64,000 nt of DNA from Istiophorus platypterus (taxonomy: Eukaryota; Chordata; Actinopteri; Istiophoriformes; Istiophoridae): positions 17,376,104-17,440,103 of the forward strand of contig CM029128.1 in NCBI GenBank assembly GCA_016859345.1, given 5' to 3'. The notes beneath the pieces are model-generated. The model was not told where the DNA came from. It saw only the letters and a program-made list of their open reading frames with translations, and did not search any database. Positions 1-53,254 of this stretch are shown in pieces. A program made the position numbers and the translations under genes. Positions within the stretch are counted from its first letter, which is position 1. Each line of letters opens with the position of its first letter.

Positions 1-485
1 AAAAACCCCAATGGGCAGATGGGCAAGGAAAAAAAAATATCTGACAAGCTTCAAAAACCATGGCAATGGCCCTGGTGGATAACAGAAAATCAATGATTCT
101 GTTTTTACTAAATAATCCTAAAACAACAAGAAAATCCATTACTAATAATTCTGTTGATTCGTTAAAAATTCACTTTTCAAGCAAAATTGCCAAACATTCA
201 CTGGTTGCAGCCTTCAAATTTAAGTAGACTTGTATCTCTTCTCCATCATTGCAGATTAAAAATCATGGTCAGACTAAACCAGCATATAATGACATCATCC
301 TGGGTTCTCGGAAATTGCGATAAGTGTTTTGTTACTTTTTCTGACCATTTTTCAACAGAGACTCACTTAAAAATTAATCAAAACTTTTTGAGCATGTTCA
401 AGAATGCAATGCGGAGGTAACTGTGGCAACTGCTCATCATTAGCCAGTAATGGCCCCACCCTGACACCAACTCCCACTTACCCTA

Positions 486-488
<3 letters not shown>

Positions 489-526
<38 letters not shown>

Positions 527-535
527 ACACACACA
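489..535. repeat. CA microsatellite
   Basis: Near-continuous (CA)n with minor interruptions. Confidence 0.95.
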
Positions 536-3500
536 TACTCACACTCACACTCCCCAAAGAAAGACACTCAGATTACCTCTCCCCTAACCATTGAATAAAC
601 ATATCAGACTGGGATATTTACTCTGTGGGCCTGTTTATTTTGTGGAAGACAGAAGGGAGTCATTCCCTAATTAATGAGCACCCATGCATACACACGCGCT
701 CACACACATGTGCAGCAGTCAGAAGATGCTGACCTTAGAATTAAATTTTAATCACAGATAGCATGAGTGCTGATGATAACAAGATGATGAATAATCATCA
801 GCTCGTTGTAACAAACATAGAAACAGCCTCATGGACGATGGAGTAAAACATCAGCCTGCTATCATCATGGTGATATAGACATCAGCGGTAAAAACTCCAA
901 AAATTAAGCTGTTATACAGGCTCCCTGTGTTATTTTCGGTTCTGGGGTTTTACGCAACTGACTGATTCTCTTGGGTTTTTAGTTGAATTTTTTGCTCTGA
1001 ATACATCCGGAGAAATGCTAATGATTAGCATTTCATCCAGGCTGTGCTGTGGTGCTCCATGCACTTCAAAAACTGACTCACCTGCCTCTCCTAAAACATC
1101 CCTGTGAATAAAAAAACAAAAACAAAAAACATCTGCTTGTCACCTCAATGGGGGAAAGGGTGGGGGGCTGCTTCAGTGTAGGTGCAAGTGACTCATGACT
1201 GCCTCGTTTATCCCATTTATCCATCCATGAAATGATCATTTTCTTCTGGCTGCTGTCTCACTAATGTACAGCTGACCCATTGCTAGCCGGGTAGTATAGA
1301 AAACCCATGGTGTGTGCAAGGATATTTGTGTGCGTGAGTGTGTATGTGTGTACCTGTATTTGTTTGTGCTGTAGGGAGTGATGTCACAACGTCTCAGGAG
1401 GATATGGGATTGGACAGAAGCTATAGCAGTATTAACCTAAAGCTGGCACTGCTGTGTGCATCATTTTGTGAGCACAAACTATTGACTGTCATGAGTGGTG
1501 AGATTTAAAAATTTAGAGGCCAATTGCAGTTGGACATAAAGTGTGTGATATACTGAGATTTATGAGTTCTCCCTTTCTCTTTTCGATGCATCCCACACCC
1601 TCCTGATCCACTAAATCTCCACTGTGGCACTAGTAAATTAATAATAGAGGAGGAGAGTTAGCCGCAGAGTGAAAAATGAGCATCTGTCTGCTCATGCACA
1701 GGCACATGCTTATGATTGTGAGTGTCTTTCAAAATGTAACAAAAAATGACACACAAAGTCGCACAGTACTGGCCACACCACTTGCTGGTAATTTTTAAGC
1801 CTGTTTTGAGCCCATGGTAACAACAAAAGTGGGGGAGACATGCCCCTGATCCCCTGTGGAAAAATCTGCCCTCGGATAGCCAAGAAATAAACCAACTAGA
1901 AAACTAGATTAAGGTCGCCTTAACATTGTGTGTTAAGGGGAAACCAAAATCAGTCACAGTTGTAAGCTACGCAATAAAAATATGTTTTTACATATTTTTT
2001 AACGAGACCATGTTTTTTAACAAGACCAAAGCAAACGTTCATGTTGTGGAGTAGAAGCATGTATCTTTCTTCTTCTCTGTCACACTAATCATTTTCCAGC
2101 CTCTGTTTTTTGTATCTCGAGACAAATTTGGGAAACCAGCAGTTGGGAAGAAACACCGCTGCGGAGTCGACCTTGCGTCTCACCTGACCCACACCGTCGA
2201 CAGAGGTTGTGAGAGGCAGATAAAAAGAAGCAAGGAGAGATGGAGGGTCGGATAGGTTTGTGTTACAGTGGAACTCTCAGCCTTTAGTCTGTTACCTTTC
2301 ACCACAGGCTCTGTTTAGCTGACAAATAGTGCACCCTCTGCTGCGTTCCTTTGGGACACGTTCTCCCCTACCACCAAATAGAGTGTCAGTGATTCAGTAT
2401 AACGATAAAGACCACAGAGCAAGCTCCTCTTCCTCTCTCCTAGGTTTTCATTTAGCAAATCTTTATACCTTAACGACAACAGATTGTCGCTGCCTCCCAA
2501 AACAAACTTGTACGACTGTTCTAAAAATGATTCACACGAGTGTCTACTGATCTTCCACCCCTATAGTTAAGGTCTGATTAACTTAAAGCACCTAAAACTT
2601 TTTGGATGAAGTTAAGGAGTGTCACCTTCATATGTAAATGAACTATGTTGATGATCACAAGGAGGACTGTACTTGAACTGTAGCCTCTGTGCTTTTATAG
2701 GCCCACATGTCTCAGGTTTTTATAAGTGCCTTGAAGGAGATTTTAGCCTGTTTCTCTGTTGAAACATTTTTAACTCTTTCCCCATGAATCACGCTGCCAA
2801 GACCGAACCTGCAACTAATCCAGTGTTTCCATGGTGATCATCACCTCTAAAATACCTTTTTTCTTTCTGAACAATTTTGTGCTATTTCCAACTTTGCTGC
2901 TGAGCAAATGACAGATGGTGTCAACTGTCTGGAAAGGACAGTCATTGATCACAACAGACAACAGACCACGTGTCTCAAAAATTGTAAACACAGGTTGTTT
3001 CAAACGTCTGATCACATGCCATACACTGTCATTTTTCTGTTGAGGACCATCTCCTTTCATATGTCAGCATTCAGTGTTATTTCAGTCATCCATTTATTAT
3101 AGTCTATACTTACTAGCCTGCGACAGCCAGAACATAAAATGGCACATTTCCTCTGTGTAATAGCACCCAACAGCAGAACTAAAGAGCAAAAAAGGCGATA
3201 GCGAGGGAGGGAGGCATTGTTTAGAAATAGGAGACGCCTGTATGCAGTACAGAAGTGATAAGTAGGAAACGCTGTCTACACCTACCAGTAAGATGGGCCC
3301 CAATTTGCTTATTTGTAGCTGTCAGTTGTGCTTTTGTGTGCCCAGTGTTCCAGGCCAACTGACAGTTAGAGGCTGCAAATGACAATGCTCAGATGCATTT
3401 TTCAGTTCCTGTCTAAACATTTTTGCTATATTGGCGTTCAGGAAACCTGGACAACTGCCACTTATTTCTTGGATGCTTTAATAATTTTTATCGCCCCCCC

Positions 3501-3739
3501 TCCCCTGCCCTGCCCCGCCCTGGCCTTGCTCTCCAATTTGTTTCATACACACACTCTTATCTAATCTTGCAAGCATGTTTATTTTATGCTTTTTGCAGGT
3601 AGTACAAACAGTTGCTCTCTCAGGACTGCTCATAAAACCGATTTCACTTTCCAGTTCAACAGGTTTAGATGAAATCAGGTACATGAAGAAACACAGGAAA
3701 GTGTGTTTTTCTGAAATTGTTCTACTTGTCCTTTCCTTA

Positions 3740-4195
3740 ACTTGCTAGTCTTTCTTGTCATTCTTGTCTTTGCCTCTCCCCTTTTCTTCACTCCTCTCCT
3801 CGTTTCCTCTCCTTTCCTATCTTGTCTCCCCTTATCTCACCTCATTCTTTTTCCTCTCCTCTCCTTGCCCCCCCCATTCACTTTTGGATCCTCTCCTTCT
3901 GTCATGTATTTCCTCTACTTTTCTCTCCTCCCCTCATGCATCCTCATACCTCCATCTGTGCTTGTGCCTTTCCTCTCTTTGTTTCCTCTCCTCTTCCCTC
4001 ATCATATACATCTTTTCAGTTCATCCCTTTTCTTCTTTTCCTAAAAAGTATTTTCTTTTCCTATCCTCTCCTACTTTCCTCTTCTCTCTTTGTACATCTT
4101 TCATTTCCTCTGCCCTTCTTTCCTTGTTTCCTCCACTCTCCTCCTCTCCTCTCCTCTCCTCTCCTCTCCTCTCCTCTCCTCTCCTCTCCTCTACA
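3740..4195. repeat. Long polypyrimidine tract with (CTCCT)n core
   Basis: Over 450 bases almost entirely C and T on the plus strand, ending in a pure CTCCT pentamer array at 4139-4192. Open frames across it are low-complexity artefacts. Confidence 0.9.
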
Positions 4196-4898
4196 GGGAG
4201 GATTAGGACAGAGTCCTTTTCATCCTGCTGTAATCCTACACTGGCAACCCAACTCCAACAAGAATAAAAATACACACACAGACATGCAAACGCACACTCA
4301 TTTTTTGCTGTGAGATGTGTGTATGTTCTGGGAGCTTTGCCCAAATAAGACCAGTCACATACAGTATGACCACATAGCTACACAGCACGCTTCATGTTTG
4401 TCTGGGAAAAGAACATTGGAGAGGGTTTTTGGAGATTTTTCAGTTAATATTCTGCTCTTTTCCTCCTCTCCAAAAAGTGTCAGAAGGAGAGACATAATGA
4501 ATGAATTGGAGAGAAAGAGACATAAACAGGCCGATCTACCTCCCGGCCCCATCTCGAGGTGGGGCCTTGCTGGGACTCTGAGCTCCCCCCTGCTGAGACC
4601 TACAATGGCAGATTGGCAGCCCTAATACCGCAGCTCACTTTATCTGCCTGAATTAAACCCCAATTGGAGAAGGGTTATGGGAATTGCAAGCTCAGGGAGA
4701 GCTTTTATTTATTTATTTAATTTTTTTCAGGAATTATGTGTGTGGGCGCATTTTAGGAAAAAAAAGTAATCAGAGGGATATAAGCTTAAGGGGTATCAGT
4801 CAGAAGATTAAACACAGAACTAATACAGCTAGATGCCGAGCTGTTGTTAGCCCTTTATTAAGAAGGATGTGTGTTTGTTTTCAAAAGGATGGGGGCAA

Positions 4899-4932
4899 TG
4901 TGTGTATGTGTGTGTATGTGTGTGTGTGTGTG
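4899..4932. repeat. TG microsatellite
   Basis: Short TG/TATG run. Confidence 0.85.
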
Positions 4933-7814
4933 CGTCCTTACAGGAAGTTCTTGTGAGGCAAGCAGGATGTGCAGGAAGTGTTTGGCTTGGCTCAGCTGGC
5001 AGCTAGGTTGTTGCTCTGTGGATTGCTGATGCAGGGAGAAAGATGCAAAGATTCCCTCCTTTTTTGTCCTGCATTCACAAGATATTTCACAACAGAAACA
5101 CACTACAAAGAGCACACACATTCTCCAGAAAAAAAAAAAAAAAGTCCTGTAAAGTCAGCTGGGACAGAGACGATTCACTCCAGGAATATTGCCGTGAACT
5201 GGACTCTTTATTCGCAGCTGTCAACTAATTGAGCTATCCATCAGTTTTATTCCAGTGCACGGAAACAGAGGAACTTGGTCACTTATGAAACGTGGGAGTG
5301 TGATAGATGAGCTACACTCTCACTTATTACATAACAAGTCCATGTCCCCGCTGCAGAGAGAGAGAGAGAAGTCGTAATGTCAAAATAGGACAGGGTATAA
5401 AAGAGGGTATGTTAGGATAACAGGCTAACACGGCTGAACCTAGGCTGCCTTACATCAGCTGCAGGGGTGGGTGTTTTGAATAAATTGCTCTAGCATGGTG
5501 TATACATAATAATCCATACTTAGTACTAGATAATGTATAATATGGTATTTATATGGTATATTAAACACTGTATAAATTGAATTTAGAAAGCTAAAATAAT
5601 ATCATGGGAATGTCTGCTTGGAAAATTTCAGTAAATCTTCATTTTAGGCCAGTCAGCTGCCAACGAGAGGTAGAAAAATAATTTTGACTGCAACTGAAAT
5701 ATACTGAATTTTCATTAGATTCATCTGCCAGTTATTCTCGCCATTAATCCCAGAATCCAAAATGATCTCTTCAGATGTCTTGCAATATCCAACCAACTGT
5801 TTATAATCAAAAATATTTGCTTTACTAGTTTAAGAAAAGAAGCACATTTTCACATTTTAGAGGTGGGAACAATCAAGTGCTAGGCATTTGTGTTTAAAAA
5901 AATTACATCAGTTATCAAATTGATTTCTGATTTGTTTCCTGTCAGTCAGCTAATCATTTTGCCTTTGTATCGAATAAATGGATGCATGAAAAAGTTGAAT
6001 TAAGAGTCAAGTAAAGTTTTTTCACGTGAGGCCCAAAATAAAAAGACTGTCTCAGAAGGCTCATCACCCTATTTAGTTTGTAACACCCTCAACGGGACGC
6101 TAGAGAGGAGAAAATTCTGGAAGAAAAATTGAAGTGTAGAAGGAGATGGATCCCTCTCCTGATGCACAGATTAGAGAAAGGAGACAGAGAAAGAAAAGGC
6201 AGATAGCAGCAATGACAGAGATGGTCATTAATGAAGAATGAGAGAGAATGAAAGTTGGTGTTGAAAGACAAGAGGGAGGGAACTTCTTATTAGTGCACAT
6301 ACAATCTTTTTGCCAAATTCTCAGTGACACACCATCATCTCTTTCTTTGCTCACGCTCCTCTCTGTCACATGTCCTGTATGATGAAAGCTGATGGGAAGA
6401 TGGCCTGCTCATACGATGTAGAGACAAGGACTAAGTGTAAAAAGGGAGAACAAAGACAGAAGGAATATAAACTTTTATACATATGACTTTATCCTTATCA
6501 CTCTCCCTGACTTCAATCTTGCTGCAATTTTCCCCTCAGCTATGGCACAAAGTCATATTTTAATTCTCCTCGCAACCCTGTCTCCCTAGAAATTACGTTT
6601 ATATACACCAATCAGCCACAACATTAAAACCAGTGGCCAGTTTTAATACATTAATACTGAAGATATCAGTAAAATGTTCACAGATAGCGTTTTTGTTTTT
6701 CACCAGAACTTCCCCTTTGGGAGTACAATACTCATTTGCAGTGACTATAGCATCGACACACTTTTCTTGGTGATGTTTAGACTCTCACAGCACTTGGTTA
6801 AGGTTAGGGAAAGATTCTGGTCTGGTTTAAAACAGAAAACGTTCAGAGTGACCTAAGACAGTCTTTACTCGCATTTAACAAAAAGCACCATTTTGTTGCT
6901 GAAGCCTAATCATGGAAGGGATTCTGGATGCAAACTGTGGCGTCTGGTGTAAAAGTTGTGCACTTGGTGCACTTACTCTCTGGCCCAACTCAACTCTCCT
7001 GCTGTTAATGAATGCAGCTCTTCATTCATTTAAAATATGAGTTGCCTCTGAACATAATACAGCCAGTGATTATGTTTCCAACAAAATGGACTTGCTGTTG
7101 CAGTTAAGCTTTATAGAAATGTAATTTCTTCAAGGCACAGTTGCTCCTGGGCTCACTACCCCACTCATCAATCACATGCATTATAGATATAGTGCATCCT
7201 GTCCTCATAGATCCCTGAGGCAAGCACTTGTGAAGATGTTAACTCATAAGCTTGAGGGACAGACCCACTCCACTATGAAGGGATAGAAAGCCTCCTTTGA
7301 CTCTCATGTTACGTTTTTCTCTTTTCAACAAGAGCTGTCCTCAGATTTAATTGTCTCAAGTGTTTTTGCTGAACTGTCCGTTTTCCTGGACCATGTTCAG
7401 ATTCAACAGCTGCTTTCACACTTCAACAGATGTGCTGAATTCCTTGGTGCCAATGACTGTGGTCAGGAAAAACTCAAATCAGAGTGTGAAAATGTAGTAA
7501 AAATCAAAATGTGTACATGAGGAACAAGGTTTTCAAAAGTTTTTTTTTTTTCGTTGAAATTGCAAAGTTTCAAGGTGCCTGTGGTTTTGTCAGCCTCATT
7601 TTTTAAAATCAAATATGTTCTTTTGTTTAAGTTATATTTATTTTTTAGCCATTTTCCACCGTCTTAGTTCTCAAAAGGTCCCTCTTTAAGATCCACCAAA
7701 ACCAATTATTTATAAAGATCCTATTAGTGTGCCACTCTTTCTGCATTTTAAGATAAAATTATTTCATTCAATATCCATCCTTATTTGTTATCCTGAACAG
7801 ATTCTTCAGGCCAG

Positions 7815-47706
<39,892 letters not shown>

Positions 47707-47967
47707 TAGCACAGAGGGGTTGAGCCCTCCCTGCCCTCTCCTCCTCCCTCGTCCTTCCCCTATATCTCCCGCCAGCCCTGGATCAGGAGCAGGATCCCTC
47801 TTTTAAAATCCCATCTCCAGCAAGGGACACATAAAGTGATGACTTTGGAGAACCTCTCCCTTCCCTCCCCCCGTCTCTCCTCGGCTCCCTTTGATGTGTT
47901 TTGAAAACAATGAAATCAACGTTTCTATGGGTCTGTTTTATACCTTGTAAAAATATATAAATAAGAA

Positions 47968-48045
47968 ATATATATATATATGTGTGTGTATATATATATA
48001 TATATATGTATATGTATATACACAAACATATATATATATGTATAT

Positions 48046-48099
<54 letters not shown>

Positions 48100-48226
48100 A
48101 TATGTATGTTTCTATATATATATGTGTGCGTGTATATATATGTATATGTATGTAGGTATACATATATATATATATACATATACATATATATATACATATG
48201 TGTGTGTATATATATATATATATATG
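47968..48226. repeat. Large TA/TG/CA compound microsatellite in rxra 3' UTR
   Basis: About 260 bases made almost only of alternating pyrimidine-purine steps (TA, TG, CA). Starts about 260 bases after the rxra stop codon. Confidence 0.95.
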
Positions 48227-49397
48227 AAAATCACCGACAACACGAGTGACAACAGTGGACTGAAAAGAGGAAAGAGGAAGGACAGAGGAAAAAGGAAACG
48301 TATTGAGCCATCGTTTTCATCTTTGCTGTTCCTACAAAGAAAAAGCAGAGATGATCAGGTTTTAACGGCCACGGTTATGCTTCCAGGTATATATAAAAAA
48401 CAAAACGGTGATGATGTCATACTTGGACACTCAGCGTTGTGATTGGGACAATCGTGGACTCGGGGAGCTTCAGGCTGTCCAGACTTGGACCTGAGCCCTC
48501 TCTTTCTTTCAGGACTGATCTTACTTTGGGGAGGGACAGTGGAGGAAGATATGTCTGCTTATAAAGGAGCTCGTGTTCCTGCCTGACTCAACTGAACACA
48601 TCAGGTCTTGCACTAGCTGTTTTTGAAGTGTGAGCTTTCTGGACTAGAACTCAAATGTAGGTAAACAAGACTGCAAGTGTTCAAAATCCTCAGGTCTCTG
48701 CCCAAATCCAACAAATACAACCATGTCTTACTCTATTAGCACTGTGCGACATCGGGGAGGACGACATATTAGTCCACTAATCTGCCCTTCAGTTAATGTA
48801 TTATAAAGGGTTCGGAGAGGTAGTTCGTACGATCTGCGCTGTTCTTTCTACATATAGGAAAATGCTGGCTGTTGTAAACTAGCCTGACTCTAGCTGGATG
48901 CTACAGAGCATCGCTGGAGGCTCTGAGAGGCAACCAGCAGGCGCAGAAACTTGAAACAACTTCTGTCATCCTGTTTTAAACGTTTCATCCAAATCCTACA
49001 AGTGATCACAACAATCTTGGCTGGAAAGTGAGCGCACAGTCTCATCTATGGAGGAATATTGTTGTTTTGTCAGCCTTTTGAGCTCCTTTTCGTCTAGCCT
49101 CCCCACTTCTCGTCTCATGTGAATTTCAGCACACTATTTACACCTCCACACTCGGAAATCCCTCTGCTCAAAGCAGCGGGTATTAGCTTTTTCGAAAAAA
49201 AAAAAAAAAAACACCTCATATCTACCTGTACAGAAAGTTACAACCGTATACAGTATTGACGTTTTTTTCAGTTTTCATTTTAACAACAGCAATGCACAAT
49301 TACCTCTGTTTCCATCCCTCAGATCTTCAGTTCTTGACACTCATTTTAATCATTTACAGAATGCGAGAGAAGTATGTGTCGTTGCAGCAGAGCCATT

Positions 49398-49430
49398 TTT
49401 TTTGTTTGTTTGTTTGTTTGTTTGTTTTTT
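49398..49430. repeat. TTTG repeat
   Basis: About seven TTTG units in the predicted rxra 3' UTR. Confidence 0.9.
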
Positions 49431-52400
49431 ACTTGGCACTTAACCTCATGACAGTGGAGTCGGGTTCCTAAACGGAGAGCTGATGTTGATGTAATCAACC
49501 TCTGAGGTGGAATTTGGCCCAGGCCCAATCAGGAACGCCCCGAGTATTGTCCTCCTCAGAGGGACGTGCCCGCTCGCTCTCTCTGCACTTCTCTGGACAA
49601 CTGAGTGTCATTCAAGTTGATCTGAAATGTTAAATGTCTCCATGTTATGTATAAATATGCTTTATGCCCATTTTTCTGCTTTTTTCCCTCTTCTTCTTTT
49701 CTCTAAATGCTGCAGCTGCTGCAAAACTATGCATTGAGTGCATTTCCAAAGATTGTCCACAGAGCGGGTGCGTATTAGTACGGCTTAAAAAAAGGTCTAA
49801 TTTACTTTTAAAACAAGTGTTTTGAGAGGTGTGGGTCCACTGTAATAGTTTCCTGGACAGGGGTAGAAATCTAATTGAGGTTATTTTCCCTACTATACAG
49901 ATATTTGATAGTCATTCTGTACTGGTTTATTCAACCTTGACTGATTACACAGAAAACAAGCAAGTAGCCCTCATTTGAACATGTTTTATGGACAGTGGAG
50001 CGTAGCGGAGTTTAAGGACGTGTTAGATAACAGCAGAGTAGGGTGTGAGGAAAGGACTAAGAAAGAATTAAATTCAAGGATTTCCTTCCAGTGTCTGCAT
50101 ATTTTCAGCTTTTTCATATGGTCTGAGTGAGTGTATGGAGTCTTGAGGGTGCCATGTAGATAATCAAAATTTTTTCTGGTATCAATTAATATATAATCGA
50201 TAAGCTTAAAAGATTAATTAGATTTGCAATTGGATTTTCATTGAAAAATTCAAAGTAAAAGGCAAAATAAGATCATGAAATTCGCCATTTAAAGATTCTG
50301 TTTTCCTTTTATTTTATGAAATAATTGAATTTTAAAATTCAGTCGTAATGCTGATGTTGAAAGCATTTTAAATCTTTTTTCTATGTATTCCATGTGCCTG
50401 ACACAGTATATTCTATCTCTATTTGTTTACCACTTCAACATTTTGTGATTGCTTTCATTTAAAGCATCACTTAAAAGTGAAACCCACTGGAGCAGCAGCA
50501 GGAGCTCTTACTGGCCAGCTGTTGACTTCTGACCCACCCTCAGAGTTCAGTTTTTTAATTGCTTAAGAAAATAAAATCCAATTTATCAATTAAAAGTAAA
50601 GTCTATAAAAAGTCTGATAAGGTAGGTTATTACTCTGATGCCACCATCAGGACTCCATAGAAGTGTTAACTGACCAAAACACCAATGAAACAATGTCCAG
50701 CGTGGTGATTTTTCAGCGGGATTTGGGGGCCAGTTTGAGAAGTGCATCACTAAGGGGGCCTCCATCCGGGCGTTAATCCACCTCTGAGAAAGTGATCCCC
50801 AGACATCCGATGATCTTTTTCCCTTATGAAGAAAAAGCAAAGACTTGGTTCAGATGCCAGCATTGAAATGTCATATACTTTACGCTTCAAGCAGGACGAC
50901 GACATTTACTTTCAGTCTCGGAGCAGCTTGGATGGGGAAGAGGGGGGTGGGTGGAGATATTTAAGAGCTGTGAGTTCCCTCTAGTGGAAGAGAAGCAGCA
51001 CTGCAACATTACTTGAATTTTTTTCTACGAGTATTTAATCAAACAACAAGACAGCACTTTCTCACAGTGTTATTATCATCGATGTTCTTTTGGATGGGAC
51101 AAAACCTAAGTGTCTGTGCTTGTTAAAACTGAAAAAGGGTAGCAATAACTTCAGTATGACCTATTGGCTTGTTGTTTTATTATTACTCAACAGTTTCAAT
51201 GAGGTTTCCTGTGTTATTACTAACCATTCGGGTGACAGTACTGACTGCCAGCTTGAGCTCAATTTACAGTATTTATATAATGAAAAATGACACTTGTTTG
51301 TTAAAAGAAAAAGTGATTTTAATTTTCTCACAAGGTGTCAAGTTAGGAATTATGGCAAAAGAGAAACTCTACTCTCATTAAGATTTGTAAGACCTGGCTA
51401 GATTTATGGAGGAATGCAGATTTTAATCAAGAAAAGCAGGTATTAAGCGATTAAATGTTTGGTTTTTTTGGACAGGGTGACCCAACTTTAAAATGAATAT
51501 CTCCTTTTATCTTTATGATGATGATGATGAGGTCTCCTGCTCTTAGTTTACTGTGGTCGGTTACTGCAGGTATCTTAAGCCATAAAGTAGATGACGTGGG
51601 AGTTCACTCCCCTGCACGATAATGAACAGACACGGATCTTCTATGACGAGATAAAAGAATTGATCACCCACACAGAATGATAACCTACATGAATGCTTTA
51701 TAACATAAAGCTATATTTTGTTAATATGTATATGTGTATATATTTATAAATATATATCAACAGATCTGTTCCTTGAGTATTTCCAACAACGAAAGAGGGG
51801 GACAAGTCTTTAGACCAAACTGTTCCACACCAGGTGTTTCTTCAACTCAGAGTTTTATGGTGTTTCTCTTTTTCACAAATATCCGAGGGTTTTTTGCATT
51901 TCGACCTTGACTTTGTAAAATTAATCTTCATCAACCAGCAGAATCGCAGCACCTCTAAACTCAAATGAACCAGCTTCTCAGCAGTTTATGGGACCTCAAA
52001 AAAACTATAAGAGAAAATAAAAAGGTTAAGTCTTTAAACCCTCCAAAATGTATGTATTGCTTGGCAATTGTATGTTCAAAAAGTGTAATCAGGAAAAGCT
52101 GAGCTTGTGACACAATCACTGCTTTCTTTGTTGCATAGACAGTAAAATGTTCAAGTTTAAAAAAAAGGAAAGAAAAAAAACACTTGGAAAAAGATCTATT
52201 TTTGTACAAAAGGTAATTTTATCCCTTGCTTATATGCTCTGTTCTTTGCCTTTTCTTCTGTGGGCTGTTGTATACGTCGTGGAAAAAGCTTATTCAACGA
52301 GGCAAGAGAACATTTTCAGACTGAAAATGAGAGGAATAGGTGGCTCTGGCACCTTTGTAACTGTGTCGCCTTTATTTCGCCATTTTCAACCTGTCGCTGC

Positions 52401-52513
52401 AAGATGGGAGTGTCTTCTTTCATTATATTTTTGTCTATTTTTAAGGAGGTGGAATTTTGTCATCTGTTCTTTGTGGGTTGTTCTAATGTTCTTTCATGGA
52501 CAGAAAAAAAGTT

Positions 52514-52519
52514 ATTAAA
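52514..52519 (+). terminator. rxra: Candidate rxra polyadenylation signal (ATTAAA)
   Basis: ATTAAA is the commonest variant poly(A) hexamer. About 30 bases downstream is a GT-rich stretch (52546-52566) of the kind that binds CstF. Cleavage would fall near 52530-52540. Confidence 0.5.
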
Positions 52520-52540
52520 AAACTTTAAGTGAGCTTGACT

Positions 52541-53254
52541 GAAATGAGTTGTTTCTGTGTGATGTTACTGATCTTTAAAAAACACTCAAGATGTTTTCAT
52601 TCATGACTCAGCAACATTAAACATACAAAACCTGGTTTTTATTAAGTTGCAGGTTACAGCTGTCGAATGCAAACGTATTCCACAAAAATCCAGGTTGACT
52701 ATAGAGAACAGAGGCTGCTGGCTTTGTGTGCAGAACTATGAGTTAATCATAAAGCAGAAAATTGTTAAAAAAAAAAAAAAAAAGACACCTAGAATAATCA
52801 GATCACAACACATGAATGTACTATTTACAAATCCTACAACACAAAATAACTGCATTTGGTCACTGCGGTACACTGTAAAAAATAGAATTTTTTGAAGAGG
52901 AGGGAGCTCATTTCAATGCTCAAATAGGATTGCAAAAAAAAAAAATCCTAATATTTGGATATTTTTTGTAACTGCCATTTTATTATGTGTGACATCACAT
53001 TTTGAGTGGTTTTTGACTTTGTTCATGTACTTCCAAAGCATGGCACACAGCACTTAACTTGACATCTGACATTTTATACTAAGGGAAAAAGACAATAGAT
53101 TTCGTGGTACAACTTGAATAAATAACAGGAAAGGGCCTTAGGTACCTTTCTTTACCTTAACGTTTGATGTCAAAGTCACCGTTCCAAACTGAAGTAATTT
53201 AGATGGTACTAAAGTTAAACAGAAAATTTTAAAAGGCAAAAGAAATCATACAAA
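52541..53254. other. Spacer between convergent rxra and wdr5 ends
   Basis: About 0.7 kb, AT-rich with several A-runs. No gene or RNA recognised. Confidence 0.6.

Larger units (their letters stand above)
1..7814. other. rxra intron 1 or upstream DNA, no exon recognised
   Basis: No sequence encoding the expected exon-1 peptide (MDTKHFLPLDFSTQ-like) was found, so exon 1 probably lies upstream of the window. The stretch holds a CA microsatellite (489-535), a polypyrimidine tract (3740-4195), a short TG run (4899-4932) and a possible conserved block near 4490-4690. The rest is AT-rich DNA without recognisable genes. Confidence 0.6.
47707..52535 (+). other. rxra: Predicted rxra 3' UTR
   Basis: Starts directly after the rxra stop and contains no further coding exon. 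It holds a large TA/TG microsatellite (47968-48226) and a TTTG repeat (49398-49430). The end is placed after the ATTAAA at 52514-52519, which is followed by a GT-rich stretch at 52546-52566. Earlier AATAAA motifs at 50570-50575 and 52016-52021 could give shorter transcripts. A 3' UTR of several kilobases is usual for vertebrate RXRA. Confidence 0.6.

Noticed and set aside
3742..4313. Overlapping open frames rich in Ser, Leu, Pro and Phe
   Set aside because: They are translations of a polypyrimidine tract that lacks stop codons in every frame; no domain or codon bias.
6600..6645. ACCAATCAGCCACAACATTA motif typical of a dispersed fish repeat
   Set aside because: Only a short end fragment is recognisable; no element could be delimited.
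1..7814. rxra exon 1
   Set aside because: Looked for an MDTKHFLPLDFSTQ-like coding stretch followed by a donor and found none.
52147..52518. 123-codon open frame with hydrophobic segments
   Set aside because: Lies in the predicted rxra 3' UTR, has no recognisable domain and a second frame is equally open; treated as non-coding, though the block itself is flagged.
52541..53254. U6atac or other small RNA gene near wdr5, as in the human neighbourhood
   Set aside because: No sequence resembling U6atac was seen here or elsewhere in the window.
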